DNA of 64,000 nucleotides from Trileptium ribeirensis (GCA_030248225.1 JASANE010000248.1:1-64000), one strand, 5' to 3'; counted from the stretch's first letter, positions 1-10,888 are shown. Numbers and translations: made by a program. The notes: generated by a model not told the origin, from the sequence alone.

Positions 1-2
1 TT

Positions 3-1421
3 CAACAATATGAAGGGAGGAACCTTCTCAATTACCTACCATACATTCAACGCAGAGATAAACAATTTGGTCCTATTTGGTGGTATCTACATACACGACA
101 ATCGCCCACCGACGAAAAGGCAGCAACTGCTCTCAAATTGGAAGCCCATCATTACAGGCTTTGCCCCGACACTGCTATTTTATACTTACACCCCATCATG
201 CCGAACGACCACAGACCCAAACTATGCGTACCTAGACTACTCATACGACAGATACTCAAGCACGAACACGACACATTATTTGGTGGACATCCAGGTAGAG
301 ATCGACTACTAAGCAAACTCAAGCAATTCTACTATTGGGAAACCATGGGCAAGGATGTGGACGAATATGTAAAGAGATGCATACTCTGCCAACGATCACG
401 CAACCTACCCCAAAACGTTCGAGCCGCGCTCGGAGAGAACCCGTTGGCTAGTGCGCCCATGCATCGCATGTTCGTCGACATATTGGACACACGAGTGCTA
501 TCCCGCAACGGAAATAGGTACGTAATCGCCTTCATCGATCAATTCACAAAACTAGTTATTGCCGCTGCATTACCGGACCAAACCGCCAAGAGCGTCGCCA
601 AGGTCTTCGTCGAAGACGTGGTGTGCCGCTATGGCGCACCCGAAGAATTAGTCTCAGACCGAGGAGGATGTTTCGTTTCCGAGGTAATGGAAGCCTTGTG
701 TGCTAGACTACATACGTTTAAACGTGAAACGCTAAGCTATAACCCGAAGGCAAACGGAGAAATCGAACGTTTTAACCGTACCCTACTATTCCTCCTAAGA
801 GTAGCATTACCTGAAAAGGACCACACTACATGGGACGAAGTCCTGCCGTATTGCATCATGTCCTACAATTCAGCAGTACACGCTTCCACGCACTACCCAC
901 CATTTATGCTCATGCACGGATTCCAACCCCGAGTCCCTGGTGGAATCGAGACACAAACTGATTGGGGACGCTACCCCGGAGCAGAAGCATATCGCGCCAA
1001 CGTGCAACGATGGTTAGCCACCATCAGGGATAGAGCCTATCGATCCATGCAATCTGCTCGGGAATACAGAAAACGCTATTACAATCGCAAGAATAAAGGT
1101 CCCCGACTACCGTGTTAATGACCATGTATGGGTTTATCGATACTACACGACACCAGGCCTATCGCGCAAGTTAGAACGCCGATGGTGTGGACCATACCAG
1201 ATTACCAAGATAATGCTCCCCTGCATTTGCGTTAAACTCCCCGGACAACCTAATGCTTCCGATCATGTGGTCCACATCAATCGTACCAAACCCTGCTATC
1301 GCCCGCTAAGCAGCTTCCCTGACATGGCCGATTTGCTCAAAGCCGTTCCTCCCGCATACATTGAGGCTGCTCTACAGGAACCTGGAGAAACTATCCTCGC
1401 TGACAAATATTTCACTAGATG
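3..1421 (+). pseudogene. Ty3/Gypsy pol fragment: integrase, broken and truncated
   Basis: The reading frame is open from the window edge to a stop at 1116-1118. It carries an integrase: an HHCC zinc-binding region (HEHD...GGHPGRD...CILCQ, about 270-395), then a DDE core with D in VDIL, D in SDRGG and E in GEIERFN. A one-base insertion near 1096-1100, seen by comparison with the copy at 7442-8166, causes the stop. The C-terminal domain (HVWVYRYY, RRWCGPYQITKI, HINRTKPCY) continues in another frame from about 1115 to 1417. Similarity to the second copy ends at about 1418, where the inverted-repeat element begins. The 5' part of pol lies outside the window. The family call is secure; the copy is inactive. 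Confidence 0.9.
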
Positions 1422-2170
1422 CCCTAGAAATTTGAAGCTCAAGTGAGTTGCCTATTTAGTCTGCTCCGTGCTAGAGCATTCTAGCCTATGTGGCCCCCAT
1501 AGGTTTCCGGCGGGATCTGAGAGTTTGATGTCGGAAAATCAATGGCGTGGCCTGCTCCTTTCAATAAATTCTATCTCGATGCAAATAGACTAAATTCCTG
1601 GGGAACTTTTCGAGTTATCGCCGTGAACGAGATAAATTTTGCTTGTGTTCCGAAGATTTTATTCCTTGGTTCCAGTAATAATACAAAATAAATGAGCGAG
1701 AAAACCATGCTCGTCGGGGCTTGTGACATTCTTGCACGCAAGCCACGGCGAGCAGTGCCTGCTCGTCCGAGCGGACAATCCATGAAAATTCCTATCGTCT
1801 CGGTATGCAATAAGACTTTCCTCGGTGTCAACGATACAAATTTATTTACATGATCAAATTTTATCTTGGGGACGAGTGTTTGTGAACAAATATCGGGGCG
1901 AACTAGATGAATCGATTCAGGGAAGCTTAGTAGTAGCTGGTGGTAATTGCTTCAGTCCGATAGACTATGGGCACAAGACGTAAAAAGGAAAAACATTAAC
2001 GGAGCGTGCAGATACCCGCGCGTGTGCGGACTAGGGGCGGTTATCCCTGCTTTAGCTCAATGTTAGCGATTTTTTCAGCTATGGGGCACAGCAAGCAGAG
2101 GCCCTAGAATGCTCCAGAAACTGCTCCTTAACATGCCATCTCAAACATACGGTGACGGACATTAGACTAG
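1422..2170 (-). repeat. Left arm of the long inverted repeat
   Basis: This is the reverse complement of 5227-5961, with scattered substitutions and small indels. Landmarks shared with the other arm include GTGCTAGAGCATTCTAG (about 1468), the stretch rich in CGAGCA and TGCTCG near 1700-1770, GATACCCGCGCG near 2010 and ATGGGGCACAGCAAGCAG near 2080. Within it lie two small perfect hairpins, CGAGCA/TGCTCG and GTCCG/CGGAC (about 1749-1782). Short open frames in this arm are mirrored in the other arm and are not credible genes. Confidence 0.85.
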
Positions 2171-5100
2171 AAACAGGACTATTACTTTCCATATATTTAT
2201 GATATGGTATATATGTGTGTGGCGAGTCTAAGGCCCCTATGCCTTCCCTCGCAACCGTTAACGCCCCCTGAGCACAATCTAGGCAAAACTGCCCCTTTTC
2301 CTAGTACCTCAGTAAGGTAACCCCCACCTTCCGACATCCTCGTTGTCCCACTCCACTTCTGAGCCGGTGCATGCGACCCCTCGTTTTGTTCATAGTGACA
2401 AGGTGAGTCCAGCGACGTGCGCCGAGCCCCCGTCCGAATCTCCGCTGACTCGCTGTAGTCACTCAAAGGTGCATAACTCCCTGTTGCCAACCACTCATGG
2501 GTACAGATGGCTCGAGATTTTTCTCTCAACTTCAAAATGGGCGAACCGCCCTTCATTAGCTTCGCCTCGACGAGACGTCCCCAAAAATACCCGGCGGGTC
2601 ACGGTCCGCCGCCCCGTTAACCCGGGACAGCCGACGAAACCGCCCCTACCGTAGCCGTCACTCTCTCTAATGATTTTAGCACCATTTTTACCCCTGCCGC
2701 ACGGCGAGTCCAACGATACCCGGCGGGCGTCGCTCCGCCCAACCGTTAACACAAGAGAGCCCGCTAAAGCTCCCCATACGTATGTACATACGAAACCGTA
2801 GGTGGAATTTCTACCCACTATTACGACTTTCCCCTTCATGTTTGGTACCAATCTACTCCATTTTCCGTCCTGGGTCCGAATCTAACCCCAGCCCCTTGAA
2901 AATCCCCCGGGATTCCCCTTGTCCCGCTTCCCTTCCCCCGCCCTCTTCGTGTCCTCGCTGTCCTTTGTTTTCTTATCCTCGTTCTCTCTCTAACCGACAT
3001 TTCTGTTCGGTTTTTTCCTCCCCCTTTTTTTTTTTTTTTTTTAAGGTTTTTTGGGTTTTTTTTTTCCTCCGGGGCCTCCCTTCCGCCCCTCTGGCCACCA
3101 TCACTTCTGTGTTTTGGGGGTTTGTGGAATGTGTAGATGTGTGGATATGTATATATATATATGTATTATAAATATGTACGTAAGGACATAACATAAGAAC
3201 GGACGGACGGGGACATCGCTTACTAAAAGCGTTAAAATTTGAGAGTTTTACGGACGGACGAAATACGAACGACTAGGACGAACAGGGGGGCGACTTTAGG
3301 GCCCTCCCGCGGACCCTAGGGGCCTTGGAGCAGGGCCCATGACCAACTAGAAGTATGTTAGGGTTTGGCCCGAGACGGGTGTTTTTCCTATCATCGGTTC
3401 CCCCGGCGAGACTTTGAAACATGGGCGTTCACAGGAAAATTTTAAATTAGCTCGATTCTTTTCGATGTTCCACGATGTCCTCATGAACGAGGGTCATCGG
3501 CTAAGTCAAATTTAGCTTAATTAGTAGGGCGGCGAGTCGAAACCACAAAGGCAACGTAGCAGATGGGATCGCCAAACAATTAGAACGTGCACGCCATAGA
3601 AATAGGGACTTGTTCAATGATTTGCTACTATGGTTTCTAAATTTGTAGCGTAGTGGATTGTTCGACGCCCATGCCGTGTTTGGGCCTGAACCGAAACGCA
3701 AATTAGGAACGGAGGACTAGCTTCCGTTGGGCTTTAGGAAGCCCGCAAAATTTCTTTTCTTCTATTGAGTTAAGAAAATTTGGGAACTCAAAAGACTAAA
3801 CAACTTCTAGGTAACGTGTCTTGAGCTTAAGGTGTTTGCCGTTCCCAAAGGAACGCTGGTAATGGCTTATCTCGGTTTTCTTTTTCTGTCATTTCACAGT
3901 ATTTGGATGTGTTCGGATTAACAAAATCTTGCAGGAACATTGCACCGGTTTTGAGGTAAACATAGTAGGTATCGCAAATAAGCACTCGCTTCACTGTGAC
4001 GACTGACCGGAAAATTCTAGGTAATACCCCGTTCCCCAAAATACCCCAGTGCGCGGCCAACAGGGCAAAGCCCCTAGCCGACTCAAAATTCCGTTCGCCC
4101 CAGCTGATGCCGCGTATGGACAGTTTTATATTAAAACTTCATTTTGGTGTACTCTGAAATAATCCATCGAAACGATCAAATTTGCGAATGTTCACCATAG
4201 TGTAGCAGCATGGTTTTCTCTCCAGGCCAACGTCTGCAAATAAACATGGTTAAACAGGCCGAGAGCTGGCACTATGGCAGTATTCATTAACGCCTTTGCG
4301 GGAGGAACACTTCGTGCACCCGCCGCTAAAATAAAAATTTATTTACCCCATCCCAATAAAGAAAACTAATCGCTTCGCTCTGCCCATTTAGGCCCCAAAC
4401 CGAGCAAGTGCAAAACGCCGATTTCTCTTCGGAGCGAGCTGATCGCTGAATTTAGCTGTTCTTTCGTTTTATCTCGGTTTGCCGGTTAGGCTATGTATCC
4501 TGTCTGCTCAGATTCAGTTTTTCACAGTTTCAGCGCTTGCCAGTACATTTTTCCCTTATAATGAATCGATCCAGCACGGGGAAATTAAGCCCGCTGCAGA
4601 TTCATTGTCCTTAACCATTCAGCCACAGATATATAAAAGCATCGACTATTAAGTCGATGATAACTCAAATGCACAACAGTGCAGTTGAGACACTGTATAC
4701 AGCAGTGTATTAGGACGACAAGATCGTCGTTAGAGAGAGGAAAAGAACAAACGACCAAAAAAAGACGCAGACACGTCCGGGGCCAACGGCCCCACGCCAG
4801 CTTGCTCGAAACGAACCCGAGGATAGGAGACAAGGCCGAATAACCGATCGGCAAGGGGCATACTGTCCACTAAAACTTGCCCCCACCAAAATTGAAGCAG
4901 AGAAATCAAACTAAAACCACTCAACCAGGCTCGCCCCTGGGGGCGGCTCAGAGATTGTTCAGGAAACCGCCTAGTGCCGTTTTTACGCTACAACCAACCC
5001 CCACCGCGGCGAATATGATGAATTATTCCCCCCGTCTTCTCTCGCTTCCCCGTTCGGTCAGTCGTACCTTCGATAGACAACTTTATCTGAGACGATGGCG

Positions 5101-5226
5101 CAAGTCAATCCGTAGGTATAACAGTCGGATCTATCTCGAGTAACAACCGGACCACAGTATTTTTATCGTTGCTAGAGTAGAGCTCGCATGACCAAACCCC
5201 ACCTTCACTCTTTTCTTTCCCTTAAC
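2171..5226. other. Interior of the inverted-repeat element, no recognisable gene
   Basis: GC-rich motifs recur around 2222-2765, especially ATACCCGGCGGG followed by CCGTTAAC (about 2578 and 2717, near 140 bp apart). A T-homopolymer tract lies at about 3027-3063 and a TATATATA run near 3150. Tracts around 3190-3420 and 3640-3760 resemble the GC-rich LTR-like material at 53.3-53.7 kb only loosely. Open frames are short and show no domain. Near 4620 a TATATAAAAG box sits beside the small hairpin GACTATTAAGTC. No transposase, reverse transcriptase or host gene was recognised. Confidence 0.5.
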
Positions 5227-5961
5227 CTAGTCTAATGTCCGCCACCGTAGGTTTGAGATAGCATGTTAAGGAGCAGTTTCTGAAGCACTCTAGGGCCCCT
5301 GCTTGCTGTGCCCCATAGCTGAAATAATCGCTAACATTGAGCTAAAGCAGGGATAACCGCCGCTAGTCCGCGCACGCGCGGGTATCTGCACGCTCCGCTA
5401 ATGCTTTTTTCTTTTTACGTCGTGTGCCCCATAGTCTATCGGACTGACACAATTACCACGAGCTACGAGCTTCCCTGATTCGATTCACCTAGTTCGCCCC
5501 GATATTTGTTCACAAACACTTGTCCCCAAAATAAAATTTGATCATGTAAATAAATTTGTATTTAACACCGAATAAAGTCTTATTGCATACCGAGATGATA
5601 GGGATTTTTGTGGTTTGTCCACTCGGACGAGCAGGCACTGTTCGCCGTGGCTTGTGTGCGAGAATGTCACAAGCCCCGACGAGCATGGCCTACTCGCTCA
5701 TTTATTTTGTATTACTACTGGAACCAAGGAATAAACTCATAGGAACACAACCAAAATTTAACTCGTTCACGGCGATAACTCGAAAAGCTCTCTAGGAGAT
5801 GCATCGAGATAGAATTTATTGAAAGGAGCAGGCCACGCCATTGATTTTTCGACATTAAACTTTCAGGGTCCGTCGGAACCCTGTGGGGGCCACATAGGCT
5901 ACAATGCTCTAGCACGGAGCAGACTAAATAGGCAACTCGCTTGAGCTTCAAATTTCTAGGG
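5227..5961 (+). repeat. Right arm of the long inverted repeat
   Basis: This is the inverted partner of 1422-2170, beginning with CTAGTCTAATGTCCG and ending with AAATTTCTAGGG. The open frame at about 5556-5795 is the mirror of one on the opposite strand of the left arm, so it belongs to the repeat and is not a gene. Confidence 0.85.
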
Positions 5962-6002
5962 ACATTTTCATCTTTTATTCTAACCTATTAACACAACAAT
6001 CT

Positions 6003-6325
6003 AGAACCAAACAACTTCCGATGAGCTTAAGATAGGGAATAGCGGCTAGGCTCCATGACCTGTGAGCAGGTGTCGGTGCTAGCCTCCCTGGGGGGCCTCA
6101 GAAATCATACCAGGAACTAGACACGTGCGCAACCAATCGGGCGGGGTCCGAACACACCCCGTGAAGCGCGCCTGCGGCTTGCTAAGCTGCGTAGCTTCTT
6201 GGGTCTGACCAAGAATAGGATCAGAATTTCAGTACTAACGGTCCGCCCTTGAGGTTACGATAGCCGGGGTCGTATGAGCATGGTGTTAGGAAGTTGCGCC
6301 ATGCAGCTGCGACACCGTTATTACA
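6003..6325 (+). repeat. LTR-like repeat family R1, truncated copy
   Basis: It matches the downstream half of the fuller copy at 57767-58419. Shared blocks include CCTGTGAGCAGGTG, TGAAGCGC.CCTGCGGCTTG, GGTCCGCCCTTGA and CGATAGCCGGGGTCGTATG, ending in TTATTACA. The upstream half, including the TGTAGCGATA end, is missing. No coding capacity is recognised. Confidence 0.75.
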
Positions 6326-6908
6326 TATATACGTACTAAATTTCCGCGTACTGTACGAATGTAGGTGTATTATAGTTCGCTCGCTGTGCGAAGAGGCTTA
6401 AAAATCTGAGCAATAGCGCCGAAATAACTCAAGGGCTGGGATCAATTGTTCTCGGCCCCTTTAATTTGTTGCTTATTAGCATATACTAGAAACGCAAATT
6501 CGGAACGCAAAGGGTTAAAATAAAAGTTTGAACACAGTTATTACGAATGCTATATCCGATATTGATAATAGTAAAGTCCAAAATATATATTGATTTTTCC
6601 ATGCTGACTGAATATTTATATTATTTTACAAATTTAGGTAAATTTCTACATTTTATTTTAGTTCGTTGTTATTAATGTTGTTTTCAGAATAGTGTAAACA
6701 GATATTAAACGGTGCCATTTTAACTATTACGGCTATGCAAATGATGCATAAAAACCGTTTTCCGCTATTACAATCTGAAAAGTTACCACTATAATATAAT
6801 TAATTTTAATTTTATATAATATAGACAACATTTTAATTGACCTAAAAATATCTAAATTTAGCAAGACCCAGTTAAACTTTCATTAAAATTTTGTCGCAAA
6901 TTATTTTA
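6326..6908. other. AT-rich stretch with possible promoter upstream of orphan exon
   Basis: No coding signal or repeat family is recognised. A run of TATA-like sequence (TATAATATAATTAATT and TTTATATAATATAG, about 6790-6825) lies 85-120 bp upstream of the ATG at 6909 and could be core promoter sequence, but the surroundings are generally AT-rich, so this is weak. Confidence 0.25.
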
Positions 6909-7292
6909 ATGATGGCATGTAACTTGCTTGCGATGTTGCTTAGTTGCACTCAAATCTTAAGTGCACTGCTGTTAATCGGAGCTTGCTTCCTTCCGTGGCT
7001 TCAAATTGAATTTAGCCACGACCCCAGGCGCTATGCTGAGATCGGGCTGGAGCGCCATTTAGCACATTTGACGGACGAAGAAGCTGCCAAAAGACGGGTG
7101 TTAGCTACGCGGAGTTTGGTCATGCAGTGCGCAGCGGCTGGAATCGATACACGCGATACAGCTGCAAAGTTGGCCAGTGCTGCGGCTGGCAATGACTCGC
7201 GAGTACATAGGATCACTAGGAGTTTGTCGAGCAAAATTGTCAATCCTGAGGCATTACAACCGCAACAGTATATTTGTGAAACATATTTTGCG
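6909..7292 (+). CDS. Orphan exon of an unknown, possibly secreted or membrane protein
   Basis: ATG at 6909 opens 128 codons running without a stop into a strong splice donor, GCG|GTAAGT, at 7293, ending on a codon boundary. The first ~33 residues are hydrophobic (MMACNLLAMLLSC, then SALLLIGACFLPWL), like a signal peptide or signal anchor. The rest is polar and helix-friendly (EIGLERHLAHLTDEEAAKRR, CAAAGIDTRDTAAKLASAAA). GC content is higher than in the flanks, which favours real coding. I do not recognise the family. The second copy of Gypsy pol starts about 150 bp downstream, so a following exon may lie beyond it or have been lost. Confidence 0.45.
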
Positions 7293-7441
7293 GTAAGTTT
7301 GTTTAATTATATGCACTTCAATTATAATTCCAAAAATAGTGTATTTACCTCAAAATGACATCAAACGGATACCCAGAATCGCATGCCATTGGCAATAGCT
7401 AAAGTTTGCTTAATTATTAGTGATTTTCATTTCTCATAACA

Positions 7442-8166
7442 CAGTTTTACCCTACTGCATAATGTCCTACAATTCCGCAGTACACGCTTCTACACATTAC
7501 CCACCTTTCATGCTCATGCACGGATTCCAACCCCGCGTACCGGGTGGAATCGAGACACAGACTGATTGGGGACGCTACCCCGGAGCTGAAGGTTACCGCG
7601 CTAACGTACAACGATGGTTAGCCACGATCAGAGACCGAGCTTATCGATCCATGGAGTCTGCTAAAGACTAAAGGAAACGTTACTACAATCGCAAAATCAA
7701 GGTCCCCGACTATCGAGTTAATGATCATGTGTGGATCTACCGATACTATACAACACCTTTACTATCACGTAAACTGGAACGCAGATGGTGTGGACCGTAC
7801 CAAATCACTAAGATAATGTTGCCATGCATTTGTGTCAAGCTCCCAGGACAACCCAATGCCTCCGACCATGTAGTACATGTCAATCGCACCAAACCATGTT
7901 ACAGACCACTAAGTAGTTTTCCGGACATGGCCGATTTGTTGAAGGCTGTGCCTCCAGCATACATCCAGGCTGCAATACAACAACCAGGAGAAACTATCCT
8001 TGCCGATAAATATTTCGCTAGGGAATTACAGGCCGCCGACCCAGAGGCAGTCGACCGATTACGCCAAGACATCGATGGTGCATCTGATACAACTAGTGTG
8101 GAGATCGGCGATCCTAATCTAGTATACACGCAAGCTCAGGCTGACATACACCGCAGGAGGACTTAG
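7442..8166 (+). pseudogene. Second Ty3/Gypsy pol copy, integrase C-terminus
   Basis: From about 7442 the sequence matches 840-1417 of the first copy closely (CIMSYNSAVHASTHYPPF, HGFQPRVPGGIETQTDWG). Its 5' start is abrupt, in the middle of the integrase. One in-frame stop lies at 7669-7671, where the first copy has a sense codon. The frame then runs through HVWIYRYYTTP, RRWCGPYQITKI and HVNRTKPCY to a natural-looking end, IHRRRT, at 8166. It keeps the last 80 residues that the first copy has lost. A 5'-truncated, non-functional copy. Confidence 0.88.
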
Positions 8167-8496
8167 AGTCGTAAGGATTTCGGGATCACGATATCAATAA
8201 AGCACAGCCAACACCCGTCACAAAAATAATTTACCGACCAAACAAACCAAACAAAAGCAACAATCGTTCGTGTAACACTTAGTGATACACTATCTGTATA
8301 TACCTGTTAATTTATTCTGTGGTCTTTTCTCTTCTTTTCCTTCTTGGGTCCTATGGCATTAGTCACCCTGCACCCTCTTTTTCACAGGGGATCCCGATGT
8401 AAGAGAGAAAATGGTGACAATCAAACGGACACATACAGTCATTATTTTAAACCCGTATATCTAAGTCCGAAAATTTCCATTTAAAAATATAAGAGA
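8167..8496 (+). other. Untranslated tail of the Gypsy copy, with purine tract
   Basis: No reading frame. The stretch ends in a purine-rich tract (TATAAGAGA, 8488-8496) immediately before a TGTAACAG start, the arrangement expected of a polypurine tract ahead of a 3' LTR. Another purine run, GTAAGAGAGAAAATGG (about 8399), is an alternative tract. Confidence 0.4.
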
Positions 8497-8720
8497 TGTA
8501 ACAGGGCCGCTTCGGTCCTGTCACGAACATTTCAGGACTTTCGCACTCAAAATTGTATCGGAACGCGTTGGCACATGGCTGTTTGTATATAAAAGTGTCG
8601 CTTATATTAATGAACAGTTTTTGTATAAAATGCCGTTTATATTAATGAACAATTAACGAACTCGTGCTTTAACCGACGCTTTAAGTAATAAAATTTTAAA
8701 ACTGGGATTGCTACCATAAA
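8497..8720 (+). repeat. Putative 3' LTR with terminal hairpin and TATA box
   Basis: It begins TGTAACAG, directly followed by a 9-bp hairpin (ACAGGGCCG, loop CTT, CGGTCCTGT; 8501-8521, one G-T pair). A TATATAAAAG box lies about 90 bp in (near 8587). The start and hairpin resemble the ends of the R2 repeats at 15622, 27485 and 51100, which links that family to this Gypsy lineage. The 3' boundary is not clear; 8720 is a guess. Confidence 0.4.
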
Positions 8721-9130
8721 TCGGTGGTTATCCCAAGCCACATGAAACTCCTTTAGATTAAGAGTAATTAAGACGCCCGTTAAAATTAATGAACGTGTCT
8801 GCTACGAGCAAAAATTTGGCAGCCAATCACTATTTTAGCTTAAGTCAGCAAAATAGTCGATTTTCGTGACGATTTGCCGTCATTTTCCACAAAGTTAAAT
8901 TCTCTTAAACCTTATCTCCCCAAAACACAAATTTTAATCAAGTTTTGCCCCGAAATTTAATCCCCTTTTATATAATAATTATTATTAAATTATTAAAATT
9001 AATTTTACTAAAAGTTTACTCAATTAATATATATAAATTTGTATTACTAACCATAGACTATTTTATCTCGTAGTTAAATAATATGCCAGACACATATATT
9101 GCTTTTCATGTAAATACAAATTAAGGTATA
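8721..9130. other. AT-rich spacer, nothing recognised
   Basis: Low-complexity AT-rich sequence with short homopolymers. No open frame, RNA gene or repeat match was seen. Confidence 0.4.
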
Positions 9131-9911
9131 TTATTTTATTACTTACTAAACTTTAAGTCTTATTTACTTAATAATAGTTTAATTGTACAATATTTACTTA
9201 ATAAATATATTAATAAACTATATTTTAATACTAAATTTATAAACATATTAACGACTATATTTACTTAATAAATATATTAATACCATGGGCGTAGGCAGAA
9301 AATTTATAAAGGGGGGGGGTATTTTTTCTTTGGCAGTCGTTATGCTGCAAAAACTTTCAAGGGGTGTCTTTACTTTTCCATAGGGCGTTTCGCTAGAAAG
9401 CCCCTAATATCCATAATAGCTATTATATTGTCCTTTAGATACACCAATAGTTAATATTTTAATTGACTGAAAGACAAAAAACACTTATCAGTATTGTTAA
9501 CAGAGGTATAGTAGCGAACTTAGTGGTTGGCATATCTTGTTAATTACAATTCACGGAAATCCGCTCTAAGAGCGGCGAACTTTCAGCAGTTTTGGCATAA
9601 ATATAATGCAAAGTTGAGAAAATCCGCGCACATCCGAGCAATTTGGGATTTTGTAAGGGGGGGCACTTGCCCCCCCCCCTTGCCCCCCTGCCTACCCCCT
9701 GATTAATACACTATATTTTAATACGAAATTTATAAATACAACTAACTATATTTGCTTAATAAATACATTAATATACATTCTAATATTAAATTTATAAATA
9801 TATTACTTGCTGTATTTACTTAATAAATATATTAATAAACTATGTTTTAATATTAAATTTATAAATATATTACTTGCTATATTTATTTAATAAATATATT
9901 AATATTATATA
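9130..9911 (+). repeat. AT-rich minisatellite, ~66-bp period, interrupted
   Basis: Units contain ACTATATTTTAATA, AAATTTATAAATATATTA and a TTACTTAATAAATATATTAAT core. The core recurs near 9195, 9263, 9754, 9818 and 9885. After subtracting the miniature element inserted at 9284-9701 and one copy of its target duplication, the spacing is 64-68 bp throughout. The right end of the array borders the pogo-like transposon. Confidence 0.8.
9284..9701. mobile_element. hAT-type miniature element (MITE) with 8-bp target duplication
   Basis: The termini are CATGGGCGTAGGCAG on the left and, inverted, CAGGGGGTAGGCAG on the right. The flanks are an identical 8-bp direct repeat, ATTAATAC (9276-9283 and 9702-9709). 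Eight-base duplications and CAGGGGCGTAG-like ends are typical of hAT elements. The 418-bp body has long G and C runs close to each end and no coding capacity, so it depends on a transposase elsewhere. It sits within the ~66-bp minisatellite, which dates the insertion after formation of the array. Confidence 0.88.
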
Positions 9912-10265
9912 TAGGGACCTTCGCAAAAAATCACCCCGGATATTAGCAAAAAAGTCACCCCTCTCCTGGAGGACTGAGCGCAGGTAGTAAGTTTAACTAA
10001 TGCATGGTATAAGGCAAGGGTCTTTAGTTTATCATATATGAGCGCTATGCCCCAGGGCCTCCCTGCGGCTGAGTGGTGGCCAAAATTCTGAAAGTACTAA
10101 AAAATACGGTCGAAAAACTTTTTGGAAATTTTCACATTTCTCACTACAGATCCTACAGCGAATCGAATTAGGGCATGGGTATGTGCATGTGGTATGACCC
10201 GACGATGGTCCATAATAGTATACAACTGATCTCTCTCGGGTAGCTACCCCTGATTTTATAGAGGG

Positions 10266-10301
10266 TGATATTTTTTTGCGAACAAATTCGCAAAAAAATC
10301 A
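10266..10301. repeat. Subterminal palindrome of the pogo-like element
   Basis: TGATATTTTTTTGCGAA, four bases, then TTCGCAAAAAAATCA: an inverted repeat of the terminal motif. It could be an internal transposase-binding site or the junction between two abutting elements, because the segment 9914-10282 by itself has matching ends (TTCGCAAAAAATCACC and its inverse). Confidence 0.7.
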
Positions 10302-10422
10302 CTTTCGGGAAAAAATTTATCATTTTGCGTAACTATACGACTTTTTATATTTGTTTCAGACCAATTCAGCTATTTTATGGTGTAGTCTAAATATTTCGTT
10401 ATAATTTTACCTAAATTTCATA

Positions 10423-10640
10423 ATGTCTGGCAAGCCCAAATATCGTTATTATAAAAAGTGGAACACTCCTGGACCAATAAAACCCTCGAGATGGCCGTCC
10501 AAAAATTTATCGCAGGCGAAATTAGTCTCCATCAAGCATCGAAAACGTGCGGGATGTCCTTCTACATGGTTTAACAAGCCGTTCAACGTGCGAAGAATTC
10601 CGGCAGCGATCTTGAGATACCCGAGAGGTGCGGATATTCT
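10423..10640 (+). pseudogene. Frameshifted N-terminal psq/CENP-B-type DNA-binding region
   Basis: The ATG frame at 10423 starts KPKYRYYKKW, but the recognisable helix-turn-helix lies in another frame from about 10476 (KTLEMAVQKFIAGEISLHQA, then SKTCGMS). This resembles the N-terminal psq-type domain of pogo/Tigger transposases. The frame break shows decay. A partial second copy of the flanking sequence (CGTTATTATAAA..GTGGA and GTGCGAAAACTTTCGGCAGCG, about 10790-10850) follows without the helix-turn-helix part, so the N-terminal region has been partly duplicated. Confidence 0.6.
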
Positions 10641-10888
10641 GGCAGAAACCCGATTTTAACGCCAGTTAGGGCTAAAAATTGTGTACTATCATCGAATTTG
10701 ATTATTTTTATTGAATTTAGAGTCTTTAGAAAGTATGGTGTCAAAATGGATTTATAATTTTACCTTAATGTCATGTCTAGCAATACCAGATATCGTTATT
10801 ATAAAGAGGTGGACCGTTCACCGTGCGAAAACTTTCGGCAGCGACCTTGAGTCAAATGGCTCAAAATGGCTTTTTATTATTTTAGGAA

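Larger units (their letters stand above)
1422..5961. mobile_element. 4.5-kb element flanked by long inverted repeats
   Basis: Two ~740-bp arms (1422-2170 and 5227-5961) are inverted copies of each other and enclose about 3.06 kb. Both outer ends read CCCTAGAAATTTGAAGCTC inward, and both inner ends reach GACATTAGACTAG. The left end abuts a truncated Gypsy pol. No obvious target duplication is seen (left flank CTAGATG, right flank ACATTTT), and the Gypsy sequence does not resume on the right. No transposase is recognisable inside. It may be a foldback-type or long-TIR DNA transposon, a pair of inverted solo repeats, or a segmental inverted duplication. Confidence 0.6.

Noticed and set aside
10..312. 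100-codon plus frame at the window start
   Set aside because: It is an out-of-frame shadow of the Gypsy pol frame, which is open from position 3 and encodes the recognisable domains.
1571..1831. 86-codon minus frame repeated at 5556-5795
   Set aside because: It is the same sequence in the two inverted arms; the frame is not otherwise gene-like, and the copies diverge with no sign of codon constraint by eye.
2782..3171. 129-codon frame rich in Phe and Ser
   Set aside because: It arises from pyrimidine-rich and poly-T low-complexity sequence.
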